A model generated the notes under the pieces. The model was not told the origin of the DNA and made no database searches. It saw nothing but the letters and a program-made list of their open reading frames with translations. From Mesorhizobium waimense (GTDB taxonomy: Bacteria > Pseudomonadota > Alphaproteobacteria > Rhizobiales > Rhizobiaceae): a DNA stretch of 42,751 nucleotides. The stretch lies in the NCBI RefSeq assembly GCF_003601975.1, contig NZ_QZWZ01000050.1, forward strand, positions 1 through 42,751, read 5' to 3'. Positions within the stretch are counted from its first letter, which is position 1. Every line of letters starts with the position of its first letter. Below, in pieces: positions 26,658 through 34,677 of this stretch. Position numbers and translations under genes: made by a program.

Positions 26658-28769
26658 CTACGACATCTTCACCTTGGGCTCGCGCGCCCATAGACGCAGC
26701 GCGCCAAGGACCTTCAGGAAATTGGCAACATCCTTGGGTCCAGAGAGCGCAACGCATCCCTCGTCGAGAGTGTCCACAATGCCTGCCTTTTCCAGCAACG
26801 GCATCGCGGTATCGACGTAGCCGATGAACTTGCAGTGCGCGAAAGCGTCAGCCACGAAATCGCGAGCCGTCGCTTCCTTGATCAGGTCTGCCATCGCCGC
26901 CTGCGAGGGCAGCAATGCGACTGCGTCGTAGAGGACGGAGGGGCCGCCGCCGATCATCTGCTGCGCCTCGATCAGGCTGCCGTCGCTGGCCTTTGCGCCG
27001 CCAACCTTCGGGGCGATGATCTCGAAACTGGCACCGGCCTTGGCCACTGCACCGGTCAGCGCCTTGAGCAGCGCCGCATCGGTGCCGTCGGAAACGAGGA
27101 TGCCGAGCTTGCGCCCCTCGAACCGATCGGGGCCGTTAGCCAGGATGCTGAGCGAGGGTGCCGCCGCAAGATCCTGCCGCGTGGCAATGGCCGCTTCGGC
27201 GGGCTTCGGCATCGCCTTCAGGCCAAGCCCGTCGCCGACCTTTTTTGCCAGGCCTTCGTCGATGTTGATGAGGTGGGACACCATCCGCTCGCGGATGGCC
27301 GCTGTCTGCACCTTGCTGAGTTCGAAGATCAGCGCGGCCGCGATGTGGCCTTGCTCCGGCGGCGTCTGGCTGATGTAGAAATGCCGTGCCTGGCTGTAAT
27401 GATCGGCGAAGCTCTCGGCACGGATGCGCTGTTTTGGCCCCTGTTCGGTTTCTGCAAACGAGCGGAAGCCGCGCTGCGGCGACTCCCTTGGGCCTTCGCC
27501 GAATGAATTCGGCTGGTAGTTCACCCTTCCGACTGGATTGCGCATGGCCATATGGCCATCCTGCTGGAAATGGTGGAACGGGCACTTCGGCGCGTTGATC
27601 GGGATATGCGTGAAGTTGGGTCCGCCCAGCCGCTTCAGCTGGGTGTCGAGGTAGGAAAAATTCCGTCCCTGCAGCAGCGGATCGTTGGAGAAGTCGATGC
27701 CGGGCGGAACGTTTTGGGTCATGAACGCGACCTGTTCGGTCTCGGCGAAGAAATTGTCGGGCATGCGGTCGAGGACCAGGCGACCAACCGGGATCGGCGA
27801 GAGGATTTCCTCCGGGATCAGCTTGGTGGCGTCGAGCACGTCGAAGTCAAAGCTGTCGGCAAAGTCCTGATCGAACAATTGCACCTGCAGCTCCCACTCC
27901 GGAAAATTGCCGGCCTGGATCGACTCCCAGAGATCGCGCCGATGGAAGTCGGGGTCGGCACCGTTGATCTTGACCGCTTCGTTCCAGGCCACGGATTGAA
28001 GTCCAAGCTTCGGCTTCCAGTGGAATTTCACGAAGGTGGATTCGTCCTTAGCATTGACCATCCGGAAGGTGTGGACGCCGAAACCCTCCATGAAGCGGAA
28101 AGAGCGCGGGATTGCCCGGTCCGACATCACCCACATGATCATGTGCATGGACTCGGGCGTAAGCGAAATGAAATCCCAGAAATTGTCATGCGCCGATTGA
28201 GCTTGAGGGAAAGCGCGATCGGGCTCCTCCTTCACGGCGTGAACCATGTCCGGGAACTTGATCGCATCCTGGATGAAGAACACGGGAATGTTGTTGCCGA
28301 CGATGTCCCAGTTGCCTTCCTGTGTGTAGAGCTTGACCGCGAAGCCGCGCACGTCGCGGGCCAAGTCGACAGAGCCTTTGCTGCCGGCGACCGTCGAAAA
28401 CCGCACGAAGGCCGGCGTCTTCTCGCCGGCGCGCTGGAAGATATCGGCGCGAGTGTATTCGGCGAGCGACTCGTAGGTCTCGAAATAACCATGCGCGCCG
28501 TAGCCGCGTGCATGCACGACGCGCTCGGGGATCCGCTCATGGTCGAAGTGGAAAATCTTCTCGCGGAAATGAAAGTCTTCAAGGACCGTCGGCCCGCGCG
28601 AACCGATCTTCAGTGAGTTCTGATCATCCGAGACTGGCCCGCCTTGGGCTGTTGTGAGCGGTGGAACGGAGCCATGCGCAATTTGGTGCAACTCGCCCCC
28701 TTCGCCTCGAACCAGTTTCTGATCGTGGATGACAGCTTGATCGCTGACGCGGCTTGGAGACTTGGCCAT
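26658..28769 (-). CDS. katE: Large-subunit (HPII-type) catalase
   Basis: 703 residues, the length of clade 2 catalases. It converts H2O2 to water and oxygen with haem in the cytoplasm. The distal haem side has FDHERIPERVVHARGYGAHG with His86, followed by the GNNIPVFFIQDAIKFPD region, and the proximal ligand region is FSYLDTQLKRLGGPNF (Tyr). From about residue 555 a flavodoxin/DJ-1-like domain follows (GRKLGILVSDGTDAALLKAL), which only large catalases have. TAGGAACAACTC before the ATG includes the ribosome site. KatE is typically induced by general stress and stationary phase. A hairpin separates it from the stress-protein gene upstream. Confidence 0.96.
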   Translation of the reverse strand: MAKSPSRVSDQAVIHDQKLVRGEGGELHQIAHGSVPPLTTAQGGPVSDDQNSLKIGSRGPTVLEDFHFREKIFHFDHERIPERVVHARGYGAHGYFETYESLAEYTRADIFQRAGEKTPAFVRFSTVAGSKGSVDLARDVRGFAVKLYTQEGNWDIVGNNIPVFFIQDAIKFPDMVHAVKEEPDRAFPQAQSAHDNFWDFISLTPESMHMIMWVMSDRAIPRSFRFMEGFGVHTFRMVNAKDESTFVKFHWKPKLGLQSVAWNEAVKINGADPDFHRRDLWESIQAGNFPEWELQVQLFDQDFADSFDFDVLDATKLIPEEILSPIPVGRLVLDRMPDNFFAETEQVAFMTQNVPPGIDFSNDPLLQGRNFSYLDTQLKRLGGPNFTHIPINAPKCPFHHFQQDGHMAMRNPVGRVNYQPNSFGEGPRESPQRGFRSFAETEQGPKQRIRAESFADHYSQARHFYISQTPPEQGHIAAALIFELSKVQTAAIRERMVSHLINIDEGLAKKVGDGLGLKAMPKPAEAAIATRQDLAAAPSLSILANGPDRFEGRKLGILVSDGTDAALLKALTGAVAKAGASFEIIAPKVGGAKASDGSLIEAQQMIGGGPSVLYDAVALLPSQAAMADLIKEATARDFVADAFAHCKFIGYVDTAMPLLEKAGIVDTLDEGCVALSGPKDVANFLKVLGALRLWAREPKVKMS

Positions 28770-28827
28770 GAGTTGTTCCTAGAGCGGTTGGGGGATGCAC
28801 GCATTCATGATGGCCGCCAGACGCCAC

Positions 28828-28859
28828 GGAGCCCCGCCGCCTATGAGCGGCGGGGCTCC
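28828..28859 (-). terminator. Strong hairpin downstream of the stress-protein gene
   Basis: GGAGCCCCGCCGC and GCGGCGGGGCTCC are perfectly complementary around a 6-nt loop, 5 nt past the stop at 28864. No T-run follows on the minus strand, so termination may be partial, allowing read-through into katE. Confidence 0.6.
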
Positions 28860-28863
28860 CCGA

Positions 28864-29466
28864 TTAGAGGCGACTGGCGTTGCGCGCTCTGTCGCGATCG
28901 ATCTCACCTTTGGTGTAGTTGTCGGCATCGGCGTCGAATCCTGTCCAGCCGCCGGCTTCGTAGGCACTGCGGCGGTCTTCCAAGTTTACCGACTTGGTGT
29001 GCCGGAGGATCCGCTCGGCATCGCGAGCAAGCGCGTCGTCGACCTTGGCCGTCACCAAGGTCCCACCGCGGCGCACGCCCTCTGCGTAGACATGGGCATC
29101 TTGTTCCGAGACGCCGGAATCCGTGAGTGCCCCGACAATCCCGCCAGCAGCCCCGCCCACGACCGCGCCGCCCAGGGCTCCGACGGCGGTGGCGGCTAGC
29201 CAACCTGCGGCCACAACCGGACCAACGCCCGGAATGGCCATGATACCGAGCCCGGTCAAAAGCCCGCCGGCACCGCCGACCACCGCACCGAGACCGGCGC
29301 CGCCGGCTGCATCGTCAGCGGCCGTGGAGCTGTCATTGTCATACCAATCGGTCGAGTTGCTGGCGACGATGCTGATATCGGAATGCGGAACGCCGCTGGC
29401 TTCCAGCTCGCCGACTGCATCGGAGGCGTCATCGTAACTGTCGAATAGTCCGGTTACAGTTTTCAT
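28864..29466 (-). CDS. General stress protein 17M-like (YflT) with glycine-zipper
   Basis: 200 residues. The N-terminal 60 residues (MKTVTGLFDSYDDASDAVGE, LEASGVPHSDISIVA) match the general-stress-protein 17M/YflT domain. Residues 55-110 form a glycine- and alanine-rich membrane-inserting stretch (AGLGAVVGGAGGLLTGLGIM), and 112-140 repeat the fold edge (DAHVYAEGVRRGGTLVTAKV). The C-terminal tail is charged. Biochemical function is unknown; relatives are stress induced. GAGGAGATC lies before the ATG. It follows the DUF4142 gene by 24 nt and shares its promoter. Confidence 0.88.
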   Translation of the reverse strand: MKTVTGLFDSYDDASDAVGELEASGVPHSDISIVASNSTDWYDNDSSTAADDAAGGAGLGAVVGGAGGLLTGLGIMAIPGVGPVVAAGWLAATAVGALGGAVVGGAAGGIVGALTDSGVSEQDAHVYAEGVRRGGTLVTAKVDDALARDAERILRHTKSVNLEDRRSAYEAGGWTGFDADADNYTKGEIDRDRARNASRL

Positions 29467-29490
29467 GTTTTTGATCTCCTCGATCTCTGT

Positions 29491-30246
29491 TCAGTTGGTG
29501 CCGGCAACGACGTTGCCCTTGTAGTCCAGCGCCACGGTGGTGTTCTTGCCATCCTTGTTCGCCTCACCGCGCCAGATGCCCTGGTCGTCCTTGGTCAGTT
29601 TCGACACTTCCGAGAAGCCGGCATCCTGAATGCGGCTTTTGGCCTGGTCCTCGGTGAAGCTGTTTGCGCCGGAGAGCGGAGGCGTCGGATCGGGTGCGTC
29701 ACCAACCGTGACAGTCGGCGTCTCAGACTTCGTCGCTGACGTCTGGGTGCTCATAGTCGTCGCGATCTTCTCGATCATTTCCTGGTGCATCTTGAGCGTC
29801 GGGACGGTCTCCTGGGCGAACGTCTTCAGCTGCGCGTTGTCACCGTCCTTGGCGTAGCTTTCGAACAACTTGACCGCATCGGAATGCGCTTCGCGCTGTA
29901 TCTGGACATAGGATCCGTCGACCGGGTCCTTGCTGTTTTGAAGGGTGTCAAGATCGGCCTTGTGCTTGGCATCCAGCTCCGTGGGCACCTTCAGCTTCTG
30001 TTCGCCGGCGATCGTCTCGAGCTTGGCGTTGGCCGCGCCATGATCGTCGATCATCTTCTGCGCGAAATCCTTGACGCTTTGATCCTGGGCTTTGCCCTCG
30101 GCGATCTTGCTCGAATCCACTTCGAACATGCCCCCGACGGCGGCCTTGTCGACAAAGTCTTGCGCACTGTCGGCGGCGAAGGCGGGCAGTGCAAAGGTCA
30201 TGGCTGTAGCCGTGGCCAGGGAGGCCACAAATAGGTGGGTTTTCAT
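29491..30246 (-). CDS. DUF4142 (ferritin-like) secreted protein
   Basis: 251 residues from the ATG at 30246. A signal peptide (MKTHLFVASLATATAMTFAL, cleavage near AFAADS) directs export. Residues 25-165 are a DUF4142 four-helix bundle (QDFVDKAAVGGMFEVDSSKI, KDFAQKMIDDHGAANAKLE, FAQETVPTLKMHQEMI). After a Thr/Pro linker, 195-251 form a small beta domain (FTEDQAKSRIQDAGFSEV, GEANKDGKNTTVALDYKGNV) seen in some rhizobial relatives. The function is unknown, with a link to stress. It has its own stress-type promoter motif and precedes the general stress gene. Confidence 0.88.
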   Translation of the reverse strand: MKTHLFVASLATATAMTFALPAFAADSAQDFVDKAAVGGMFEVDSSKIAEGKAQDQSVKDFAQKMIDDHGAANAKLETIAGEQKLKVPTELDAKHKADLDTLQNSKDPVDGSYVQIQREAHSDAVKLFESYAKDGDNAQLKTFAQETVPTLKMHQEMIEKIATTMSTQTSATKSETPTVTVGDAPDPTPPLSGANSFTEDQAKSRIQDAGFSEVSKLTKDDQGIWRGEANKDGKNTTVALDYKGNVVAGTN

Positions 30247-30287
30247 GGAGAGGGTCCTTGTTGGGCACACATTTGTGCTGTGAGCCT

Positions 30288-30312
30288 AACAAGCACCGGA
30301 GGGCTTTGTTCC
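30288..30312 (-). promoter_or_regulatory. EcfG/RpoE2-type promoter for the DUF4142 unit
   Basis: On the minus strand GGAAC (30312-30308), 16 nt, then TGTT (30291-30288), ending 41 nt before the DUF4142 ATG. This agrees with GGAAC-N16-CGTT except for the first base of the second box. Confidence 0.65.
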
Positions 30313-30511
30313 CGCAGCCGAGCTAATAAATCCAAGCAGGGCCGCCGGTGATCACGCTTCGGGGATGAGAGCTACTGCGTGCGCCGCCATCACAAATAGC
30401 ACCGTCCGCTTTGAGGCTCGAAAAGCGCTCCGGCCCGCCCGAAGACACCAACGCCGATCGGAAGCACATCGACAATCGGGCGTCGGAAGAGCCCGAAAGC
30501 AAGCCTCCCGC

Positions 30512-30877
30512 CTAGGTGGCCATCGTCTTCCCTATTTTGGCCTGAGCGCAGAGCGAGCGGAATTGCTCGACCTCAGCCTCGGTCAGGTGCTCGATGCCAA
30601 TGAAGTCGTTCTTGCCACGGCCGGAGCGGATCAGTTCGTCGAGTTTGGCCTGGATGGCGGCGCCGTCCCGGTTCTGGGTATTCTGGATGAGGAAGACCAT
30701 CAGGAATGTTATGATCGTCGTCCCGGTATTGATAACCAGCTGCCAGGTCTCGGAATAGTGGAACATCGGGCCCGCAGCGGCCCAGATCAGCACCGCTGTC
30801 AAGCAAAGCGCAAAGGCCCAAGGCCTGCCGGTGGCGCGAGCGACGGCGCCCGCCAGTCGGTTGAATGTCTTTTCCAT
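30512..30877 (-). CDS. Low-affinity iron permease family protein
   Basis: 121 residues. Two hydrophobic helices (about 20-40, WAFALCLTAVLIWAAAGPMF; and 48-68, LVINTGTTIITFLMVFLIQN) are followed by the conserved NTQNRDGAAIQAKLDELIR cytoplasmic segment, the signature of the PF04120 family. Despite the name, iron transport has not been shown for the bacterial members. Its unit follows the ferritin-like gene at 30970 on the same strand, about 90 bp downstream, beyond a hairpin. Confidence 0.9.
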   Translation of the reverse strand: MEKTFNRLAGAVARATGRPWAFALCLTAVLIWAAAGPMFHYSETWQLVINTGTTIITFLMVFLIQNTQNRDGAAIQAKLDELIRSGRGKNDFIGIEHLTEAEVEQFRSLCAQAKIGKTMAT

Positions 30878-30904
30878 GGGGAATTTATCTCGGAGGGGAA
30901 TCTA

Positions 30905-30958
30905 AGCCGCGATGCTCGATTCTCGCGGCTCTAGGAAAGTGCCGTGCTTGGGCACGGC
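30905..30958 (-). terminator. Two hairpins between ferritin-like and iron-permease genes
   Basis: GCCGTGC/GCACGGC (30941-30958, 4-nt loop) directly follows the ferritin-like stop, and AGCCGCGA/TCGCGGCT (30905-30930, 10-nt loop) follows. Neither has a strong U-run. They may attenuate transcription into the permease gene. Confidence 0.5.
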
Positions 30959-30969
30959 GCTGCTCGCGC

Positions 30970-31479
30970 TTATGCGGCTTCGGCAGCGACGTTGACGGCC
31001 GACTCTGCGAGCTCGGTCAGCGCTGCATCTGTTTCCTTTTCTTCGGCCAGGGTGAGGTCGAGAAGGTTCACTGCCTCGGTCAGGCCGAGCTCGCAAGCCC
31101 AGGTCCGCAACGTGCCGTAGCGCGAAATCTCGTAGTGCTCGACGGCTTGTGCAGCGGCAAGCAAGCCGGCGTCGAGAGCAGCCGCTCCCTTATACTCTTC
31201 GATGATTTCGTTGCCTTCCTTGGTGATGCCCATGATAGCAGCACAGGTCTTGCCAGCCGGCTTCTTGCCGATAACTTCGAAAACTTCTTCCAACCGGGTA
31301 ACATGCTCCTTTGTCTGGCCGTGGTGTTTTTCGAAGGCTGCTTTCAGATTGGGGTTCTGCGCTGCCTTCGCCATCTTCGGCAGTGTCGCCAGAATCTTCT
31401 TCTCGGCAAAATAGATGTCCTTCAGCGTGCCGTGAAACAGGTCGTTCAGACCCTTCGTTGATGCCTTGGTTGTCGCCAT
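30970..31479 (-). CDS. DUF892 (YciE/YciF) ferritin-like stress protein
   Basis: 169 residues from the ATG at 31479 with AAGGA upstream, giving the typical start MATTKASTKGLNDLFHGTLK. The DUF892 bundle is complete: DIYFAEKKILATLPKMAKAA, KHHGQTKEHVTRLEEVFEVI, VEHYEISRYGTLRTWACELG and DLTLAEEKETDAALTELAES, with the Glu/His residues that bind two metal ions in the family. It is stress induced in other rhizobia, and here a stress-type promoter lies just upstream. Oddly, the frame stays open upstream into a DUF982 module with no stop between (see that entry). Confidence 0.92.
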   Translation of the reverse strand: MATTKASTKGLNDLFHGTLKDIYFAEKKILATLPKMAKAAQNPNLKAAFEKHHGQTKEHVTRLEEVFEVIGKKPAGKTCAAIMGITKEGNEIIEEYKGAAALDAGLLAAAQAVEHYEISRYGTLRTWACELGLTEAVNLLDLTLAEEKETDAALTELAESAVNVAAEAA

Positions 31480-31513
31480 GATTTTTTTTCCTTGGTTAGC
31501 GGAGGTTCGGCTC

Positions 31514-31538
31514 AACTCGCGTATTGAGGACAAGTTCC
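31514..31538 (-). promoter_or_regulatory. EcfG/RpoE2-type promoter for the ferritin-like gene
   Basis: On the minus strand GGAAC (31538-31534), 16 nt, then AGTT (31517-31514), 34 nt before the DUF892 ATG. Good placement; the second box has A for C. Confidence 0.6.
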
Positions 31539-31743
31539 TGTGGCCGGCGAAAGAAAACCCTGCTTTCGCCCTCCGCCGACTGCTCACGATTCCGACAAGG
31601 TCAAAGGGTCTTGCCCGCGTCAGAGCTGAAGAGAGGTTGCGGTTGCTATTAAGAGGATCGGTCATCGCCCGCTGGGGCTGCTCGAACGATGGAGGAGACT
31701 CGTAGCCGGCTAGATGGTCGAGCGTGATGAGAGCGTCGCTTGG

Positions 31744-31980
31744 CTTTCCGTTCTTGACCAGGCCTTGCTTGAGTGCAGCAATCCTGAAGGCCTCAAACGC
31801 CACGGTCGGCCGACACATCCCATCCTTAGCAGCTGCAACAAGACGTGCAGCGTGTCGATAGCTGGCCGAGCGCTTATCCGGCCAACACCCTTGCAGCGCC
31901 TCCTCTGCTTCGATGATCGATGAAACGATCATTGATCGCCCGCGTAAGAAAACAACTTCGACCGGAAGAAATTTACCCAT
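31744..31980 (-). CDS. DUF982 module lacking its own stop
   Basis: From the ATG at 31980 the protein begins MGKFLPVEVVFLRGRSMIVS and continues with EALQGCWPDKRSASYRHAAR and FEAFRIAALKQGLV, the DUF982 pattern of rhizobia (normally an 80-100 residue protein of unknown function). Homology ends near 31744, but no stop codon follows: the frame runs through about 88 low-complexity codons straight into the ferritin-like gene ending at 30970. The linker contains the ferritin gene's promoter motif, so loss of the DUF982 stop is more likely than a working fusion. The end coordinate marks the end of recognisable homology. Confidence 0.6.
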
Positions 31981-32103
31981 AGCCTGTCGCCCATTTTTCA
32001 ATGAACGGCGAAACGCTCGATCGAACAATTAGTTGCTCAAGTAGGCCAGGCCTGACCTTTGGGCATTGGCGGAACCTAATGCTGGCCGCCGGCTTATGGC
32101 GAG

Positions 32104-32373
32104 TTGAGCACCCGCGGCGTTAACTTCCTGCACAAGTGGATTTCGAACAATGTCCCTGAAACGGCCGGAGCCGACATGATCTCGGTCGCCGAGCTGGCTC
32201 AAAAGCTTTTCGCGGACGCCCCATCCCTTGGCATTGGCAGCACCGAGATCGAGGAAGACACCGGGAGCGTCTATGAGACGATCCTGGACGCGATCGTTCA
32301 CCATGACGCCGGAGCGACCAGCGCCGAAGCGCATGAAGCGACCGGCGATGCAAGCGGGTCAAGCCGGGGCTGA
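32104..32373 (+). CDS. DUF768 family protein, copy 1 (TTG start)
   Basis: 89 residues. It matches the Mesorhizobium-rich DUF768 family end to end: STRGVNFLHKWISNNVPE, ADMISVAELAQKLFADA and GSVYETILDAIVHHDAG. The expected start Met is replaced by TTG (TTG AGC ACC CGC), with only a weak ribosome site, so expression may be low or the gene may be decaying. The function is unknown. Two further copies lie at 36023-36190 (broken) and 37022-37252. Confidence 0.75.
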   Translation: MSTRGVNFLHKWISNNVPETAGADMISVAELAQKLFADAPSLGIGSTEIEEDTGSVYETILDAIVHHDAGATSAEAHEATGDASGSSRG

Positions 32374-32458
32374 TTGGCCGTGTATAGCACCTCTGCGGTG
32401 AAGTGGATTTGCGACGCATCTCCCTGCAGGGTTCGTCAAGACGACTCATCATGCCGGC

Positions 32459-32662
32459 TTAGATCGCGTGCCTCAGGGTAACGTAGACCATCGGTGCAAC
32501 GATCAACCAAATAGCCATTCCGATAACCAGGGCAATTGCCAGGCGCTCTGTTCGCCTGACAGTTTCATCCACCTTGTCGTCGTCCTCACTCGGAATCAGA
32601 TCAAGCACCGAAAAATCTTCTGGGAGCATGATTGTCGTTTGCGGCTCGGCTTGCGACGTCAT
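32459..32662 (-). CDS. Small single-span membrane protein
   Basis: 67 residues from the ATG at 32662 (MTSQAEPQTTIMLPEDFSVL). The first 40 residues are acidic and soluble (DLIPSEDDDKVDETVRRTER); one helix follows at about 43-62 (LAIALVIGMAIWLIVAPMVY), ending a few residues before the C-terminus. No family is recognised. It is convergent with the DUF768 gene. Confidence 0.6.
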   Translation of the reverse strand: MTSQAEPQTTIMLPEDFSVLDLIPSEDDDKVDETVRRTERLAIALVIGMAIWLIVAPMVYVTLRHAI

Positions 32663-33034
32663 CTGCGCTCGGTCTGTTCTGGACAAAGGTCACGGTTCGC
32701 CTCGCTATTGCCGCTTGCCGCTGCTGGCACGCGAAATTGGGTGCCCGCCATGTCGAGGGGGCTCAGACGTGACCGGCACTCAGTTGACCGCCGATGGTGG
32801 ACCTTTGCTCGGCAGGTTCCTCCCATGAACGGGTAGCGAGCAACGAATGCCGGCAATCGCGGTTCCGGCCGCCGCCCATGCAGTGGCCTATTGCGCCTGA
32901 CAATCGCACTGAGGTCCCACACCGATTCAGACCGAAGGCCCTGCCAGGGAACGTTCGCAAATGGCTGGCGTTGGGTGAGCTTCTGGCGTGAAAGCGATGT
33001 CGTCTGGCGCAACTCACACCACTAGGAGGAAACT
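32663..33034. other. Divergent intergenic region before the DUF1236 gene
   Basis: About 370 bp. It contains the perfect stress-sigma promoter at 32948-32972 and otherwise no gene that I can support. Confidence 0.45.
32948..32972 (+). promoter_or_regulatory. Perfect EcfG/RpoE2-type promoter
   Basis: GGAAC (32948-32952), exactly 16 nt, then CGTT (32969-32972): a full match to the alphaproteobacterial general-stress consensus. The DUF1236 ATG lies 62 nt downstream with AGGAGGA before it. This is the best such site in the window. Confidence 0.75.
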
Positions 33035-33334
33035 ATGAGAATCCATCTCACCGCGGCCGCTGCGGGGTTTTTGCTGCTCGCCGGTATTGGTGCGGCCGCC
33101 GCCGACACCGTGATCATTCAGCCGGAACAGGAAACGGTCATCCGGGAATATGTGAAGAAGCAGCCCCTGGCCTCAGTGACCCTTCCTGGCGTGGAGCTCA
33201 ACATCGGCACGGCCCTTCCCGATACGGTCGAGCTGCATGAGGTTCCCGACGTGCAATACCGCTACGTCGTTATCGACAACCGGACGGTCCTCGTGGATCC
33301 GGGCACGCGCAAGATCATCAAAGTTTACGAATGA
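33035..33334 (+). CDS. DUF1236 secreted protein
   Basis: 99 residues. Signal peptide MRIHLTAAAAGFLLLAGIGA with cleavage near AAADT, then the DUF1236 fold: EQETVIREYVKKQPLASVTL, LPDTVELHEVPDVQYRYVVI and a C-terminal VLVDPGTRKIIKVY. Proteins of this family are periplasmic, common in Rhizobiales and of unknown function. The strong ribosome site and perfect stress promoter upstream, plus a terminator directly after, make it a complete single-gene unit. Confidence 0.9.
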   Translation: MRIHLTAAAAGFLLLAGIGAAAADTVIIQPEQETVIREYVKKQPLASVTLPGVELNIGTALPDTVELHEVPDVQYRYVVIDNRTVLVDPGTRKIIKVYE

Positions 33335-33349
33335 GCGCTTCAGCTGAAG

Positions 33350-33379
33350 GCCCGCCGCATCAAATGAGCGGCGGGCTTT
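33350..33379 (+). terminator. Rho-independent terminator after DUF1236
   Basis: GCCCGCCGC and GCGGCGGGC pair perfectly around a 9-nt loop, followed by TTT, 15 nt past the stop. Confidence 0.8.
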
Positions 33380-33405
33380 CAAATTCGAACAACGAGGAGC
33401 CAAGT

Positions 33406-33603
33406 ATGTCGAACCGTGAGATCGGGCATTCCCACACCTTGGGAAGGCGCGTAGCCGCCCTAAGAGCAAGGATGGAGGAAGCGCGGGTTACCGAACACGA
33501 AATGAAGACGTTCCTGAAAGTCGTAGCGGCGATGGAAGAGAGGCAAGGCCGAATTGAGGGCGACGACCTGATCGCCATATCTTTCGTTGCCGCAGCCGCG
33601 TAA
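33406..33603 (+). CDS. Small hypothetical protein (65 aa)
   Basis: The ATG at 33406 has GAGGAG 8 nt upstream. The protein (MSNREIGHSHTLGRRVAALR, ARMEEARVTEHEMKTFLKVV) is charged and helical, with a C-terminal ALA-rich end. No family is recognised. Good ribosome site and codon content support it. Confidence 0.6.
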   Translation: MSNREIGHSHTLGRRVAALRARMEEARVTEHEMKTFLKVVAAMEERQGRIEGDDLIAISFVAAAA

Positions 33604-33648
33604 CCGGAAATCCAACGCGACCAGGCCCCTTTACGGAGGTGGGGCGCT

Positions 33649-33807
33649 CTAGCCGATCCGCTTGATGCGGCCCCTGTCGAGGCGAAATACACCGTTCTGA
33701 CCGCCTTGCTTCTCAAAGTCGGTTTGTAGCCCATCCCAGGTGCCAAGATACTTGGGACCATTGGCCTGCACATCAGCCGCGGCCGGGGCTCGGGTGTGGT
33801 CCCGCAT
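33649..33807 (-). CDS. Small hypothetical protein (52 aa)
   Basis: An ATG at 33807 opens a 52-codon frame encoding MRDHTRAPAAADVQANGPKY, LGTWDGLQTDFEKQGGQNGV and FRLDRGRIKRIG. The even amino-acid composition and basic end look protein-like, and AGAGGA lies about 10 nt upstream. It is convergent with the 65-aa gene. No family is recognised. Confidence 0.45.
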   Translation of the reverse strand: MRDHTRAPAAADVQANGPKYLGTWDGLQTDFEKQGGQNGVFRLDRGRIKRIG

Positions 33808-33856
33808 ATATTAGCATCCTCTTGACGACCGGCCACAATGCCCCAGAATCCTATCC

Positions 33857-34159
33857 ATGGCGCGGGAGATCAATATCGGTGACAAGGTGGCTATCATCGC
33901 CACGGTGGGCAAGCGCATCGAGGATCGCGTAACCCTACACATTCCGACGGCCACCTATCCCTGTTCGACCGGAGATCCGAGAGCCAAACCAGGCGACAAG
34001 ATGAGATTCGAGGGTGAAGTTGTCCACGTCGACGAGGAGTTGGGCAGGGTCACGGTGCAGGTGCTTGGACGCGTCACGGTCGACGCCGGCACGGTCGAAT
34101 TGGTGAAGAAATACCACCGGCCGAAAAGCACCACCCCGATGATCGACGAGTCAGCCTGA
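33857..34159 (+). CDS. Small beta-rich hypothetical protein (100 aa)
   Basis: 100 residues with regular short strands: INIGDKVAIIATVGKRIEDR, KPGDKMRFEGEVVHVDEELG and RVTVQVLGRVTVDAGTVELV. The pattern suggests a small SH3- or KOW-like barrel that might bind nucleic acid, which is inference only. Ribosome site upstream of the ATG is weak. A short inverted repeat (CGCGCCA/TGGCGCG, 34166-34191) follows the stop. Confidence 0.6.
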   Translation: MAREINIGDKVAIIATVGKRIEDRVTLHIPTATYPCSTGDPRAKPGDKMRFEGEVVHVDEELGRVTVQVLGRVTVDAGTVELVKKYHRPKSTTPMIDESA

Positions 34160-34346
34160 AAAGCGCGCGCCACGGAGGGACCGATGGCGCGGGCCGGCCG
34201 ATGTGCCCACCAGCCTGCGACGGAGCCAAGGTAGCGGCATCCGAAGCAAGAACTCAACTATTCGAAATGTTCCATTGAAAAGGCATGCTCGTTCGCTCCT
34301 CATGGCTATCCAGTCTCGGCAACATCGGGGTCGAGCAAAGGCTTCT

Positions 34347-34440
34347 GGCGGCGGACTTGATTGCCCGCCTGGCCTGCGCCTTACCCAAAAGCCCCTGCCC
34401 AAAGGGCGCCGGCCATCTTTCTCCTGAAATCGTCAAGCAC
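34347..34440. repeat. Intergenic repeat B, copy 1
   Basis: About 94 bp beginning GGCGGCGGACTTGA, with GCGCCTTACCCAAAAGCCCC, GGGCGCCGGCCATCTT and ending AAATCGTCAAG. It aligns throughout with 36278-36374. The GGCGCC arms form an imperfect hairpin. Confidence 0.7.
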
Positions 34441-34456
34441 GCCCGAACAGATGGGG

Positions 34457-34618
34457 CTACTTTGCGGGCGGCGCGTTCGGGTCTGGGCAATCAGGGTTTG
34501 ACCATTCCTCACACGGGGAGGGCAGATCGCCAACGCTGCCATTACGTTCCACGAGTTTTGCGAATCCGTAGGCGAAGGCAAAAAGAAGCGCCAGGACAAC
34601 CGCTATTCGGACGGCCAT
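34457..34618 (-). CDS. Small membrane-anchored or secreted protein (53 aa)
   Basis: An ATG at 34618 opens a frame encoding MAVRIAVVLALLFAFAYGFA then KLVERNGSVGDLPSPCEEWS and NPDCPDPNAPPAK. A basic start followed by a 15-residue hydrophobic helix and a polar tail with two cysteines is a typical anchor or signal-sequence layout. TATAAT lies immediately upstream (34621-34626), and no clear ribosome site is seen, so translation start is uncertain. No family is recognised. Confidence 0.5.
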   Translation of the reverse strand: MAVRIAVVLALLFAFAYGFAKLVERNGSVGDLPSPCEEWSNPDCPDPNAPPAK

Positions 34619-34677
34619 ATGGGATTATAGCAGGATCTCGCTTACGATTTGACCATCCGCAGGTAGAAGGCGAGCGC

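Noticed and set aside
27552..28616. 354-codon open frame antisense to katE
   Set aside because: Rich in Arg, His, Val and Glu as a GC-rich shadow; catalase on the other strand is certain.
32071..32095. GGAAC-N16-GCTT before DUF768 copy 1 as a stress promoter
   Set aside because: It ends only 8 nt before the TTG start, leaving no room for a leader, and the second box is poor.
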